DNA of 17,072 nucleotides, from contig DASSMB010000084.1 in NCBI GenBank assembly GCA_035689095.1, forward strand, positions 1 through 17,072. Direction: 5' to 3'. The first letter of the stretch is position 1, and every line of letters begins with the position of its first letter. The position numbers and the translations under genes are program-made. A model generated the notes under the pieces. It was not told the DNA's origin. It searched no databases and saw only the letters and a program-made list of their open reading frames with translations. Source of the DNA: JACDDK01 sp035689095 (GTDB taxonomy: Bacteria > Actinomycetota > Rubrobacteria > Rubrobacterales > Rubrobacteraceae). Of this stretch, positions 11,281 to 17,072 are shown in pieces.

Positions 11281-12405
11281 TTGGACGAGGGAATGAGACC
11301 GACGGGGAGACTCATGGGGAGGCCGGTTCGGACCATGCGGACGTTACGCAGGCGAGATAGAGGGCGCGAGGTCGTTGACCTCCAGACCCGGCTTCAGGCT
11401 CTCGGCTTCGACCTGGGAAACCGCGGCATAGACGGGGTCTTCGGTCCCCGCACCGAGCTGGCAGTGAAGGCTTTCCAGCAGTCTATCGGCATCCTGGCCG
11501 ACGGACTGGTCGGGCCGATTTCCTGGCGGGAGATCGTGGAGGCGGGCTACCGTCCCGGCGGGCGCCTGCTCTACGTGCGCCAGCCTCCGTTCCGGGGAGC
11601 CGACGTGGTGGAGCTTCAGCGGATGCTGAACGACCTCGGGTTCGACCCCGGCGCCGTCAACGGCCTCTTCGACCAGCGCACGGCTCGGGCCACGCACGAC
11701 TTCCAGAAGAACGCCGGGCTCCAGGCCGACGGCGTCGTGGACGGGGCGGTCTTCAAGGTGCTCGGGACCTATGCCGGACAGACTCTCGGTACGCACCAGC
11801 TCCCGGACAAGCACGGCGGCTACTTCCCGGAGGACCTCTTCTCCGGCACGATGGTCGTGGACGCCGCCCACGGCGGGAGGGACACCGGCTACGTCGCCAA
11901 GGGCGGTCTCTCCGAGGCGGACCTGAACCTGGCGGTGGCTCAGGAACTGGCCCAGATCCTGCCGGCCAGCGAGGTGTTGCTCACCCGCAGCGGCGACGAT
12001 GAAGTGTCTCCTGAAGACCGGGCGTTCCTGGCTAACTCCTCGGGGGCGAAGATGGTGATCTCGATCCACCACAACCACCACCGCACCCAGACGGCGAACG
12101 GCACCGCCGCCTACTACTTCGAGCGGCTCGGCTACCAGTCGCACCGGGGCAACATGGCCGCCACCTACATCCAGCGCGGCGTCAGCAAGGCCCTGGGTAC
12201 CTGCGATATAGGGGAGTTCGGACGCTCCTACGACATCCTGCGCGAGACGAACATCCCCGCCGTGATGCTGGAGCCCCTGCACCTGACGAACCCCGGCGAG
12301 TTGAAGCTCGCCTCGGACCCTTACTACCCGACCACGGTCGCCGAGGCCGTCGTTGGAGCCCTGGAGCTGTACGCCGGGCGCGACGCGGCGTTCATAGCCG
12401 TCTAG
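11281..12405 (+). CDS. cwlM: CwlM-like protein: two peptidoglycan-binding domains plus amidase_3 fold, no signal peptide
   Basis: 374 residues. After a short Arg-rich N-terminus without a signal peptide come two PG_binding_1 repeats (about 28-85 and 105-160, each with V-x-x-L-Q-x-x-L-x-x-L-G-F and an F-G-P-R-T/F-D-Q-R-T motif), then an N-acetylmuramoyl-L-alanine amidase type 3 domain (about 190-365). The zinc and catalytic set is intact: H197 (V-D-A-A-H-G-G), E212 (L-S-E-A-D), H263 (S-I-H-H-N) and E331 (M-L-E-P). The domain order and missing signal match mycobacterial CwlM, a cytoplasmic activator of MurA controlled by PknB phosphorylation (established knowledge), and CwlM also lies next to thioredoxin genes there. 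Here trxA is two genes upstream. TTG 11281 is chosen because GGAGGA (11270-11275) is correctly spaced. It could alternatively be a non-classically exported hydrolase. Confidence 0.87.
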   Translation: MDEGMRPTGRLMGRPVRTMRTLRRRDRGREVVDLQTRLQALGFDLGNRGIDGVFGPRTELAVKAFQQSIGILADGLVGPISWREIVEAGYRPGGRLLYVRQPPFRGADVVELQRMLNDLGFDPGAVNGLFDQRTARATHDFQKNAGLQADGVVDGAVFKVLGTYAGQTLGTHQLPDKHGGYFPEDLFSGTMVVDAAHGGRDTGYVAKGGLSEADLNLAVAQELAQILPASEVLLTRSGDDEVSPEDRAFLANSSGAKMVISIHHNHHRTQTANGTAAYYFERLGYQSHRGNMAATYIQRGVSKALGTCDIGEFGRSYDILRETNIPAVMLEPLHLTNPGELKLASDPYYPTTVAEAVVGALELYAGRDAAFIAV

Positions 12406-12425
12406 CTCCAAGTGGTTCCGCATGG

Positions 12426-12453
12426 CTGACAGTCGGCGGCTGACTGCTATAAT
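12426..12453 (+). promoter_or_regulatory. Promoter of tRNA-Pro
   Basis: CTGACA (12426-12431) and a perfect TATAAT (12448-12453) are 16 bases apart, and TGC precedes the -10 as an extended element. Expected start is about 12460, a few bases before the tRNA. This is the closest match to consensus in the window. Confidence 0.75.
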
Positions 12454-12465
12454 GTCCTGCGCAGT

Positions 12466-12539
12466 CGGGACGTAGCGCAGCCTGGTAGCGCGCCTCGTTC
12501 GGGACGAGGAGGTCGGAGGTTCAAATCCTCTCGTCCCGA
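12466..12539 (+). tRNA. tRNA-Pro, anticodon CGG
   Basis: A complete cloverleaf in 74 bases. The acceptor CGGGACG (12466-12472) pairs perfectly with CGTCCCG (12532-12538), with discriminator A 12539. The D stem is GCGC/GCGC, the anticodon stem CCTCG/CGAGG surrounds loop TTCGGGA with anticodon CGG at 12500-12502 (reads CCG, proline), and the T arm is GGAGG-TTCAAAT-CCTCT. CCA is not encoded, so a nucleotidyltransferase must add it. The own promoter and a downstream hairpin suggest a single-gene unit. Confidence 0.95.
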
Positions 12540-12549
12540 CTGATCGGGG

Positions 12550-12570
12550 GAGGTCCCGGACCTCTCTTTA
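12550..12570 (+). terminator. Terminator of tRNA-Pro
   Basis: GAGGTC (12550-12555) pairs with GACCTC (12559-12564) around CCG, followed by TCTTTA. It lies 10 bases after the tRNA. The T-rich tail is on the plus strand only, so it should not serve the converging lipoprotein gene. Confidence 0.6.
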
Positions 12571-12574
12571 CTCT

Positions 12575-13438
12575 CTAATTCTTCGTCCCGATATCCAGAC
12601 CGAACTGCTCGGCGGAACTCAAACGCTCGACTTTCATCAGGCTCTGCATGTGGAGCTTGCCGTTTGCGTAGCTCCCGCCGTCCTGCAGCCGGATGTAGTT
12701 GGTGTCGAACTTGGCGGTGCGCTCGATGCTTTCGTATCCTTGCCTGGCTGCTAGCTCTCCCTCGAACTCTACATCCAGGTCTCCCTCGCCGGAGACACTG
12801 CCGCCCGGAGTATCCGCGGTAAACGAACGCGGCCTGACACTGAGCTCGTAGCCCTGGATCCACCCCAGCTTCCCTCCCGAGCCCATGCTCTGCATGACGT
12901 AGCGCATGCGGTGCGGTGGGCCACCGAGGTTGGCGAACGGGATCGGCATGTCTCCCGTCCAGGTGTCGTCCTCCCCGACATTATCCTGCGGCAGCGGGGG
13001 GAAGAGGCTCCAGATCACCTCCCGCACCGAGATCAGCGGAACGGGCGCCTCTAATAGAGCCTTGTCTCCCCGAACCTCCGACACAACACCCGGCGGGCTC
13101 ATCTTCACGACGGCCTTCTTGCCGGCCAGGTCCTTTAAGTCCAACGCCACGGGCTCTCCCTCGCCATCTCTAACGTTCACGGCGAGGTACAGTACCTTTA
13201 CCTCGACTGAAGACTCAGAGATCGGAGTGACCTGGAAAGCTCCTGTCAGGTCCGAGGCGCCCCGGAGGTCGGAGGCGGCGCCGGAGAAGCTGCTCTCGGC
13301 GGTTACGCTGACTCGGTAGACGGCCGGAGCGTCCAGCGAGCGCCCGGCGTAGAGCGTCGAGGAGGTGCCGCCACACGAATTCGAGAAAAAGCTGGCGAGC
13401 AGGAGCAGTGTGAGAGGAAGGGTGTTTCTAAGCCTCAA
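12575..13438 (-). CDS. Putative secreted lipoprotein of unknown function
   Basis: 287 residues from TTG 13438, whose last two bases overlap the TGA stop of the ABC-F gene (TTGA), suggesting coupled translation. M-R-L-R then the hydrophobic T-L-P-L-T-L-L-L-L-A-S-F-F-S leads to S-N-S-C22-G-G. The position three before Cys is Ser rather than Leu/Val/Ile, so the lipobox is weak and plain signal-peptide cleavage is possible. The mature part is beta-strand-like with alternating Val residues (S-S-V-E-V-K-V-L-Y-L-A-V-N-V), a W-T-G-D-M-P-I-P segment, and conserved-looking aromatic glycines, with no catalytic motif I can name. It may bind something on the cell surface. A Shine-Dalgarno-like AGAGGCAGG precedes the start. 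No family recognised. Confidence 0.75.
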   Translation of the reverse strand: MRLRNTLPLTLLLLASFFSNSCGGTSSTLYAGRSLDAPAVYRVSVTAESSFSGAASDLRGASDLTGAFQVTPISESSVEVKVLYLAVNVRDGEGEPVALDLKDLAGKKAVVKMSPPGVVSEVRGDKALLEAPVPLISVREVIWSLFPPLPQDNVGEDDTWTGDMPIPFANLGGPPHRMRYVMQSMGSGGKLGWIQGYELSVRPRSFTADTPGGSVSGEGDLDVEFEGELAARQGYESIERTAKFDTNYIRLQDGGSYANGKLHMQSLMKVERLSSAEQFGLDIGTKN

Positions 13439-15327
13439 AGACCTGCCTCTTCGGCCTCTTCCAGTAGCTGGGTCCAGTCGGTGTAGAGGCCGTCGAGGAT
13501 GCTCTTTAGCTGGCGGTGTTCGAGGACGACTTCGCGGGAGCGCTTGCCGTCGGAGTAGAGCTCCGATGTGGCGAGCTCTTTCTCCAGGCGCGCAACCCGG
13601 CGTTCGGTCGCGTCGATCTCACCTTCGACCGCAACTAGACGGGTCGCGAGAATGCTCTCGGACTTGCTCATGCCGGGACGTACCCTGCGGCGCGGACGGC
13701 GAACGCCCTCCTTTACGTCCAGCCGGCGGTGAGCGCGGTAGTAGTCGTAGCCGCCGAGGTAGTTCGTGAGCTTCCTGTTGTCGAGCTCCACGATGCGGGT
13801 CGCCAGCTTGCGGAGGAAGTAGCGGTCGTGAGAGATGAAGAAGAGAGTGCCGCGGTAGCCGGCCAGGGCCTCTTCCAGCGCCTCGCGGGCGGGGATGTCC
13901 AGGTTGTTCGTCGGCTCGTCCAGGAGAAGGAGGTTCGCGCCGCTCACCACTATCTCCGCGAGGGAGAGCCGGCTCTTCTCGCCGCCGGAGAGCGAGGACA
14001 CCTTCTTGAACGCATCGTCGCCGGAGAAGAGGAAAGCGCCCAGGAGGTCCCGCGCCTCCGGCGCGTCGAAGCCCGTCGCGTCCATCACCTCCTGCAAGAC
14101 GGTCTTGGATCCCTCCAGGCGGGCAAGCTGCTGGTCCTGGTAGGCGGGCTCGACGTTGTTGCCGAGCCGGACGATGCCGCCCTGGGGCTCGAGTTCGCCC
14201 GTGGCGAGGCGCATGATGGTGCTCTTGCCGGTGCCGTTGGGCCCGAGCAGGGCGACCCGTTCTCTGCGTTCGATCACGATCTCCAGGTCATCGAGGAGCG
14301 GCCCGTCGGCGTCGGGGTGAGCGTAGCGGACGTCCTCCATCTCCAGCACGACGCGGCCCGCGCGGGAGGTCTCGCCGCCGAGGTCCACGCGCATACGCTT
14401 CGAGCCGTTCTTTGGACCCTCGATCTTGTCCATCCGGTCCAGGAGCTTCTGCTTACTCTTCGCCTGGGTCGCCTTGGTGTTCTTGGCCCGGTTCTTCTCT
14501 ATGAAACGCTCTAGCTGCGCCCGGCGTTCAGCGTTCGCCTTCGCCTTGCGGGCGAGCTGCTCGTCGCGGGCCTTCTTCTCCTCCACGTATTTCGTGTAGT
14601 TTCCCGTGTAGCGGACCAGTTTTCCATCTTCGAGCTCCACGATGGAGTCCGAAATGGCGTCCAGGAAATAGCGGTCGTGCGAGACCACGAGCACGGCGGA
14701 CTTCGCGTTCTTGATGAAGGTCTCCAGCCACTCTATCGCGCGCAGGTCGAGGTGGTTCGTCGGCTCGTCGAGGAGGACGAGATCCGGCTCCTCGAGGAGC
14801 AGGCGGGCGAGCGCCACCCGGCTCTGCTCGCCGCCGGAGAAGGAGCCGACCGGGCGTTTCCAGTCCTCGGGGGAGAAGCCGAGGCCGGAGAGGGTAGAAG
14901 CGGCGCGGGCGCGGTACTCGTAACCGCCGTCCCGCTCGAACTCGCTTTGCAGGCGACCGTAGCGCTCAAGGAGAGCATCCGAGGGGTTCTCGGAGAGCTG
15001 CGACTCCATCGCTTTCAGTTCCTTTTCGCGGGAGATCAGGGGCGCGAAGGCCGAGATGATCTCCTCTTCGATGGAATGCGTGCCCCGCTCTCCAGCGTAG
15101 AGGCTCTGGGAGGTCAGGCCGACCTTCGCGCCGTTCACGCGCTCCACGCCGCCGGAATCTGCTTCGGAGTTGCCGGCCAGGATCTCAAGCAGGGTCGTCT
15201 TGCCCGCGCCGTTGCGTCCCACCAGACCGATCTTCTCCCCGGCCTCCACGGCGAGCGACGCCCCGGCGAGGACCTTCAGGTCGCCGCCGTGGTATTTGAC
15301 GATATCTCTTGCTATAAGGACCTTCAT
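13435..15327 (-). CDS. ABC-F family ATP-binding protein (no membrane domain)
   Basis: 630 residues from ATG 15327-15325. Two ABC cassettes: Walker A G-R-N-G-A-G-K-T-T (37-45) with signature F-S-G-G-E-Q (163-168) and Walker B L-V-L-L-D-E-P-T-N-H-L-D (183-194); second Walker A G-P-N-G-T-G-K-S-T (362-370), signature L-S-G-G-E-K (446-451) and L-L-L-L-D-E-P-T-N-N-L-D (467-478). Between them lies the long charged ABC-F linker (about 240-320), and the C-terminus (about 555-630) is a predicted coiled coil, as in Uup and YdiF-like members. ABC-F proteins act on ribosomes in translation or antibiotic protection; the exact subfamily is not decided here. The frame is open 23 codons upstream, but M-K-V-L fits the family start. 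A TATAAT lies 9 bases upstream, suggesting a leaderless or nearly leaderless mRNA. Confidence 0.94.
   Translation of the reverse strand: MKVLIARDIVKYHGGDLKVLAGASLAVEAGEKIGLVGRNGAGKTTLLEILAGNSEADSGGVERVNGAKVGLTSQSLYAGERGTHSIEEEIISAFAPLISREKELKAMESQLSENPSDALLERYGRLQSEFERDGGYEYRARAASTLSGLGFSPEDWKRPVGSFSGGEQSRVALARLLLEEPDLVLLDEPTNHLDLRAIEWLETFIKNAKSAVLVVSHDRYFLDAISDSIVELEDGKLVRYTGNYTKYVEEKKARDEQLARKAKANAERRAQLERFIEKNRAKNTKATQAKSKQKLLDRMDKIEGPKNGSKRMRVDLGGETSRAGRVVLEMEDVRYAHPDADGPLLDDLEIVIERRERVALLGPNGTGKSTIMRLATGELEPQGGIVRLGNNVEPAYQDQQLARLEGSKTVLQEVMDATGFDAPEARDLLGAFLFSGDDAFKKVSSLSGGEKSRLSLAEIVVSGANLLLLDEPTNNLDIPAREALEEALAGYRGTLFFISHDRYFLRKLATRIVELDNRKLTNYLGGYDYYRAHRRLDVKEGVRRPRRRVRPGMSKSESILATRLVAVEGEIDATERRVARLEKELATSELYSDGKRSREVVLEHRQLKSILDGLYTDWTQLLEEAEEAGL
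15310..15318 (+). promoter_or_regulatory. Extended -10 for the methyltransferase-like gene, inside the ABC-F gene
   Basis: TGC (15310-15312) then TATAAG (15313-15318) lies 7 bases before ATG 15326, so transcription should begin at or beside the A of ATG. The element lies within the first codons of ABC-F on the other strand. TTGACG (15296-15301) is too close to be its -35. Confidence 0.5.
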
Positions 15328-16120
15328 GACGCAGGGATTATACCGGCAAGACCCGCTGACGCCGAAGGAGCGCGAGGAATTCGAGGCGGACCTCATAACC
15401 TTCTGCGACCGGGAGCTGGAACGCCTCGGAGAGATCAGGGACTTGCACGTACTCTACGCGGGCGGCGTCTCACCTCTGTGGCTCGAAGGTCTGAGCCAGC
15501 GCATCGGACCCAAAGGCAGCCTCACCGCTCTGGAGGTCGACGGCGAACGCGCCGCGGCGGCGCGGGAGACGCTCCGGGAGATGGATTTATCCGCTCCGGT
15601 GGAGATCGTGGAGGGGGATGCCTTTGATCCGCCGTTCGAGCCGCATAGTCTCGACCTCGTGTATTCGGCGGGGCTCTTTCACGAGTTGGATGTGCGCGAA
15701 CGCCCAGCCGGGGGCGCGCTGGCGGCGCTGGCTTCCGTCGTTCGGCCCGGCGGACGGGTCGCGACGAGCGACTTCGTGGACTCGACGCCCGCGGCCCAGA
15801 TCGAGGACGAGGCCATCGAACGCGAGCTGGCGCGGGCGGCCTCCGGCGCGGTTTTGTATGGTATAGGTCCGCCGGAGCGGCTCGTGGAGCTTCACGAGCA
15901 GGTCCTCTCCGGCGTCCGCTGGATATCCTCGCCGCCGTTCGTAATTCGGCACCTGGACAGGGTGGCGCTCGCACAAGACCCCTTCGAGGGTTGGGACCTG
16001 CCGGATCACACGGTGCGCGAGCTTCGCCGCCGCTACGACGTGCTCCGCGCGCGGGTTCGCCGTGAAGGCTACACCCGTCCCACTACCCTGTATGTCGAGG
16101 GGATCGTGTCCGGTAGGTAG
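15326..16120 (+). CDS. Class I SAM-dependent methyltransferase-like protein
   Basis: 264 residues from ATG 15326. A helical N-terminus leads to the Rossmann-like core: motif I V-L-Y-A-G-G-V-S-P-L (42-51), a degenerate form of the glycine-rich SAM loop; acidic strand-2 end T-A-L-E-V-D (67-72, Glu70); V-E-G-D-A-F (95-100); motif IV L-D-L-V-Y-S-A-G-L-F-H-E-L (109-121); and V-V-R-P-G-G-R-V-A-T-S-D-F (138-150). This order is typical of small-molecule methyltransferases; the substrate cannot be read. Its start codon overlaps that of the divergent ABC-F gene, and no GTG, TTG or ATG soon downstream gives a better choice. It has no Shine-Dalgarno, but an extended -10 lies 7 bases before the ATG. It converges on dtd with a 28-base gap. 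Confidence 0.83.
   Translation: MTQGLYRQDPLTPKEREEFEADLITFCDRELERLGEIRDLHVLYAGGVSPLWLEGLSQRIGPKGSLTALEVDGERAAAARETLREMDLSAPVEIVEGDAFDPPFEPHSLDLVYSAGLFHELDVRERPAGGALAALASVVRPGGRVATSDFVDSTPAAQIEDEAIERELARAASGAVLYGIGPPERLVELHEQVLSGVRWISSPPFVIRHLDRVALAQDPFEGWDLPDHTVRELRRRYDVLRARVRREGYTRPTTLYVEGIVSGR
15337..15342 (-). promoter_or_regulatory. -10 box of the ABC-F gene, inside the methyltransferase gene
   Basis: Perfect TATAAT on the minus strand, 9 bases before the ABC-F ATG (15327), lying within codons 4-6 of the divergent methyltransferase gene. No convincing -35. The expected start is 2-3 bases before the ATG. Confidence 0.5.
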
Positions 16121-16148
16121 CAGACGAACGCTACGCGGGCGAAGTGCG

Positions 16149-16589
16149 CTACCGCTCCAAGATTATCGTGACCGGGCCGTCGTTCACGAGCGCCACGTCC
16201 ATCATCGCGCCGAACCGGCCGGTCTTCACCGGCTCGACACCCGCAGCGCGCAACCGTTCGCAGAAGTAGTCGAAGAGCGGCTCGGCCTTCTCCGGCGCGG
16301 CCGCCTTGATGAAGCTGGGCCGTTTGCCCTTGCGCGTATCCGCCAGCAGGGTGAACTGCGAGACGGCCAGGACTTCTCCGCCGGTATCCAGCGCGCTGAG
16401 GTTCATCTTGCCGTCTTCGTCGTTGAAGATGCGAAGCCCGGCGACCTTCTCGGCGAGCCAGTCGGCGTGCGCCTCTCCGTCACCCTCGGCCACCCCGACG
16501 AGCAGCAGCAGCCCCGGACCTATGGAGGAGACTTCCTCATCCTCGACCGTTACGGAGGCGCTGCGGACCCGCTGCAGTACGATCCGCAA
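16149..16589 (-). CDS. dtd: D-aminoacyl-tRNA deacylase
   Basis: 146 residues, the exact family size. Dtd hydrolyses D-amino acids wrongly attached to tRNA, and glycyl-tRNA-Ala. The N-terminal M-R-I-V-L-Q-R-V, the active-site S-Q-F-T-L (77-81) and the C-terminal N-D-G-P-V-T (136-141) with the cross-subunit Gly-Pro pair are intact. The start is TTG 16589, giving the canonical M-R-I-V beginning; no ATG competes, and the Shine-Dalgarno is weak. It lies 5 bases after the DUF2203 stop, so it is probably translated from the same mRNA. Confidence 0.95.
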   Translation of the reverse strand: MRIVLQRVRSASVTVEDEEVSSIGPGLLLLVGVAEGDGEAHADWLAEKVAGLRIFNDEDGKMNLSALDTGGEVLAVSQFTLLADTRKGKRPSFIKAAAPEKAEPLFDYFCERLRAAGVEPVKTGRFGAMMDVALVNDGPVTIILER

Positions 16590-16594
16590 TGGCT

Positions 16595-16981
16595 TTAGAG
16601 AGGCTTCCGGCCCGCGTAGCCGGTCTCTATCTCGTGCCAGAACTCGACGCGCTCCTCTGGCGGGTGCCAGCAGAGGAAGACGACGCGGCCGTCACGCTCG
16701 TGCGGGAAGTCCAGCAGGCCCATGTCCAGGTCCTTGACGATCACACCAAGTTCCCGGATGCGCTCTATCGCGAGGTGCAGGTTGTACGCCTCTACGCCGT
16801 ACTCGGACCCCATGCGCCCGCCGCCGTTGGCGCCCGCGGCGCGCAGGATGGGCTCCATGTGCGGCGCCTTCTCGCGCACGGCTGCGAGGTGGAGCGCCAG
16901 GTCGTCGAGTAACTCTTTCAGGGTTGGTAGCAGGGCGTTAGCTTCGGCGACGGTGAAGAGACGGGAAAAGGCGGGCTCCAC
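16595..16981 (-). CDS. DUF2203 family protein
   Basis: 128 residues. The family pattern is clear: L-F-T-V-A-E-A-N-A-L-L-P-T-L (8-21) at the N-terminus, a helical middle (about 20-50), then K-D-L-D-M-G-L-L-D-F-P (83-93) and the C-terminal F-L-C-W-H-P-P-E-E (102-110), E-F-W-H-E (113-117) and G-Y-A-G-R-K-P-L (121-128). Function is unknown; the conserved Cys, His and Trp late in the protein suggest a binding or catalytic site (inference). The start is GTG 16981. No strong Shine-Dalgarno precedes it. It lies 13 bases after the stop of the upstream gene and just before dtd, so the three probably form one operon. Confidence 0.88.
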   Translation of the reverse strand: MEPAFSRLFTVAEANALLPTLKELLDDLALHLAAVREKAPHMEPILRAAGANGGGRMGSEYGVEAYNLHLAIERIRELGVIVKDLDMGLLDFPHERDGRVVFLCWHPPEERVEFWHEIETGYAGRKPL

Positions 16982-16986
16982 CGCGC

Positions 16987-17003
16987 GGCCGTTTCTAACG
17001 GCC
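16987..17003 (-). other. Perfect hairpin across the upstream stop codon, ahead of the DUF2203 gene
   Basis: GGCCGTT (16987-16993) pairs perfectly with AACGGCC (16997-17003) around a 3-base loop. On the minus strand it covers the TAG of the upstream gene and ends 5 bases before the DUF2203 GTG. No T-tract follows, so it is not a standard terminator; it may reduce translation or cause pausing. Confidence 0.5.
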
Positions 17004-17072
17004 CTCTGAGAGACGGTCGGCCAGCATCCTGGGGAGGCCGGCGGCCCGGATCTTGGTCTGCGCCTTCTTGAT
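16995..17072 (-). CDS. C-terminal end of an unidentified protein (5' end outside window)
   Basis: On the minus strand the frame read from the window edge is open for 25 codons and ends at TAG (16997-16995). The end reads I-K-K-A-Q-T-K-I-R-A-A-G-L-P, then R-M-L-A-D-R-L-S-E-G-R. It is basic and helix-like. It lies in the same orientation as DUF2203 and dtd with a 13-base gap. The K-I-R-A-A-G-L-P stretch is reminiscent of the C-terminal part of some ECF sigma factors (R-I-R-A-A-G-I-P), but this is too short to assign. Confidence 0.5.
   Translation of the reverse strand: MKKAQTKIRAAGLPRMLADRLSEGR

Noticed and set aside
15170..15325. N-terminal extension of the methyltransferase-like protein
   Set aside because: It is antisense to the ABC-F Walker A region and is Pro/Arg/Ser-rich shadow sequence.
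15328..15396. 23-residue extension of the ABC-F protein
   Set aside because: It lacks ABC-F character, would include the -10 box, and M-K-V-L matches the usual family N-terminus.

Overview
The window is high-GC bacterial chromosome with a high-GC actinobacterial flavour, most like Rubrobacter or a deep-branching relative. This is inferred from gene content and protein character; no database search was possible. Pointers are a CwlM-like cytoplasmic amidase-fold protein near a thioredoxin gene, a sigma factor gene paired with an inositol-monophosphatase-family gene, frequent GTG/TTG starts, and several genes that look leaderless. There are no transposases, phage genes, CRISPR arrays or restriction systems. 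This is core housekeeping territory with some under-described small genes and unusual promoter layouts.

Layout. 1-522: 3' end of a penicillin-binding protein with a Pro/Gln repeat and Gly tail. 564-2491 (minus): an IMPase-family gene overlapping by one base the end of the primary-type sigma factor gene. 2753-5609 (plus): murE, a cysteine-free CsoR-family protein, a two-TM protein, a helical protein and pyrE, closely packed. 5693-5965: HU gene with its own promoter and a strong terminator. 6029-6874: pyrF. 6875-7224: no confident gene, perhaps a decayed or frameshifted one. 7225-7453: two tiny putative membrane proteins; the minus-strand 32-residue one has a full promoter and Shine-Dalgarno. 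7519-8049 (minus): exported thioredoxin-fold protein without cysteines, divergent from a D-Ala-D-Ala carboxypeptidase gene (8167-9378), followed by a PfkB-family sugar kinase. 10477-12405: thioredoxin, GroES (no GroEL beside it) and the CwlM-like protein. 12466-12539: tRNA-Pro(CGG). 12575-15327 (minus): ABC-F ATPase then a putative lipoprotein. 15326-16120: SAM-dependent methyltransferase-like protein. 16149-17072 (minus): dtd, a DUF2203 protein and the last 25 codons of an unidentified gene.

Functional themes are cell wall synthesis and its control (PBP, MurE, DacA-type carboxypeptidase, CwlM-like), pyrimidine synthesis (pyrE, pyrF), transcription and nucleoid (sigma factor, HU), and protein quality and translation (GroES, Trx, ABC-F, Dtd, tRNA-Pro).

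The most unusual feature is at 15325-15328. The ABC-F gene and the methyltransferase gene diverge from one CATG, so their start codons overlap on opposite strands, and each has a -10-like hexamer 7-9 bases before its start. This suggests two leaderless transcripts whose promoters lie inside each other's coding sequence. Similar -10-to-start geometry at murE and the 4799 gene, and recurrent TGn-extended -10 boxes, suggest a general promoter style. All promoter calls are by eye.
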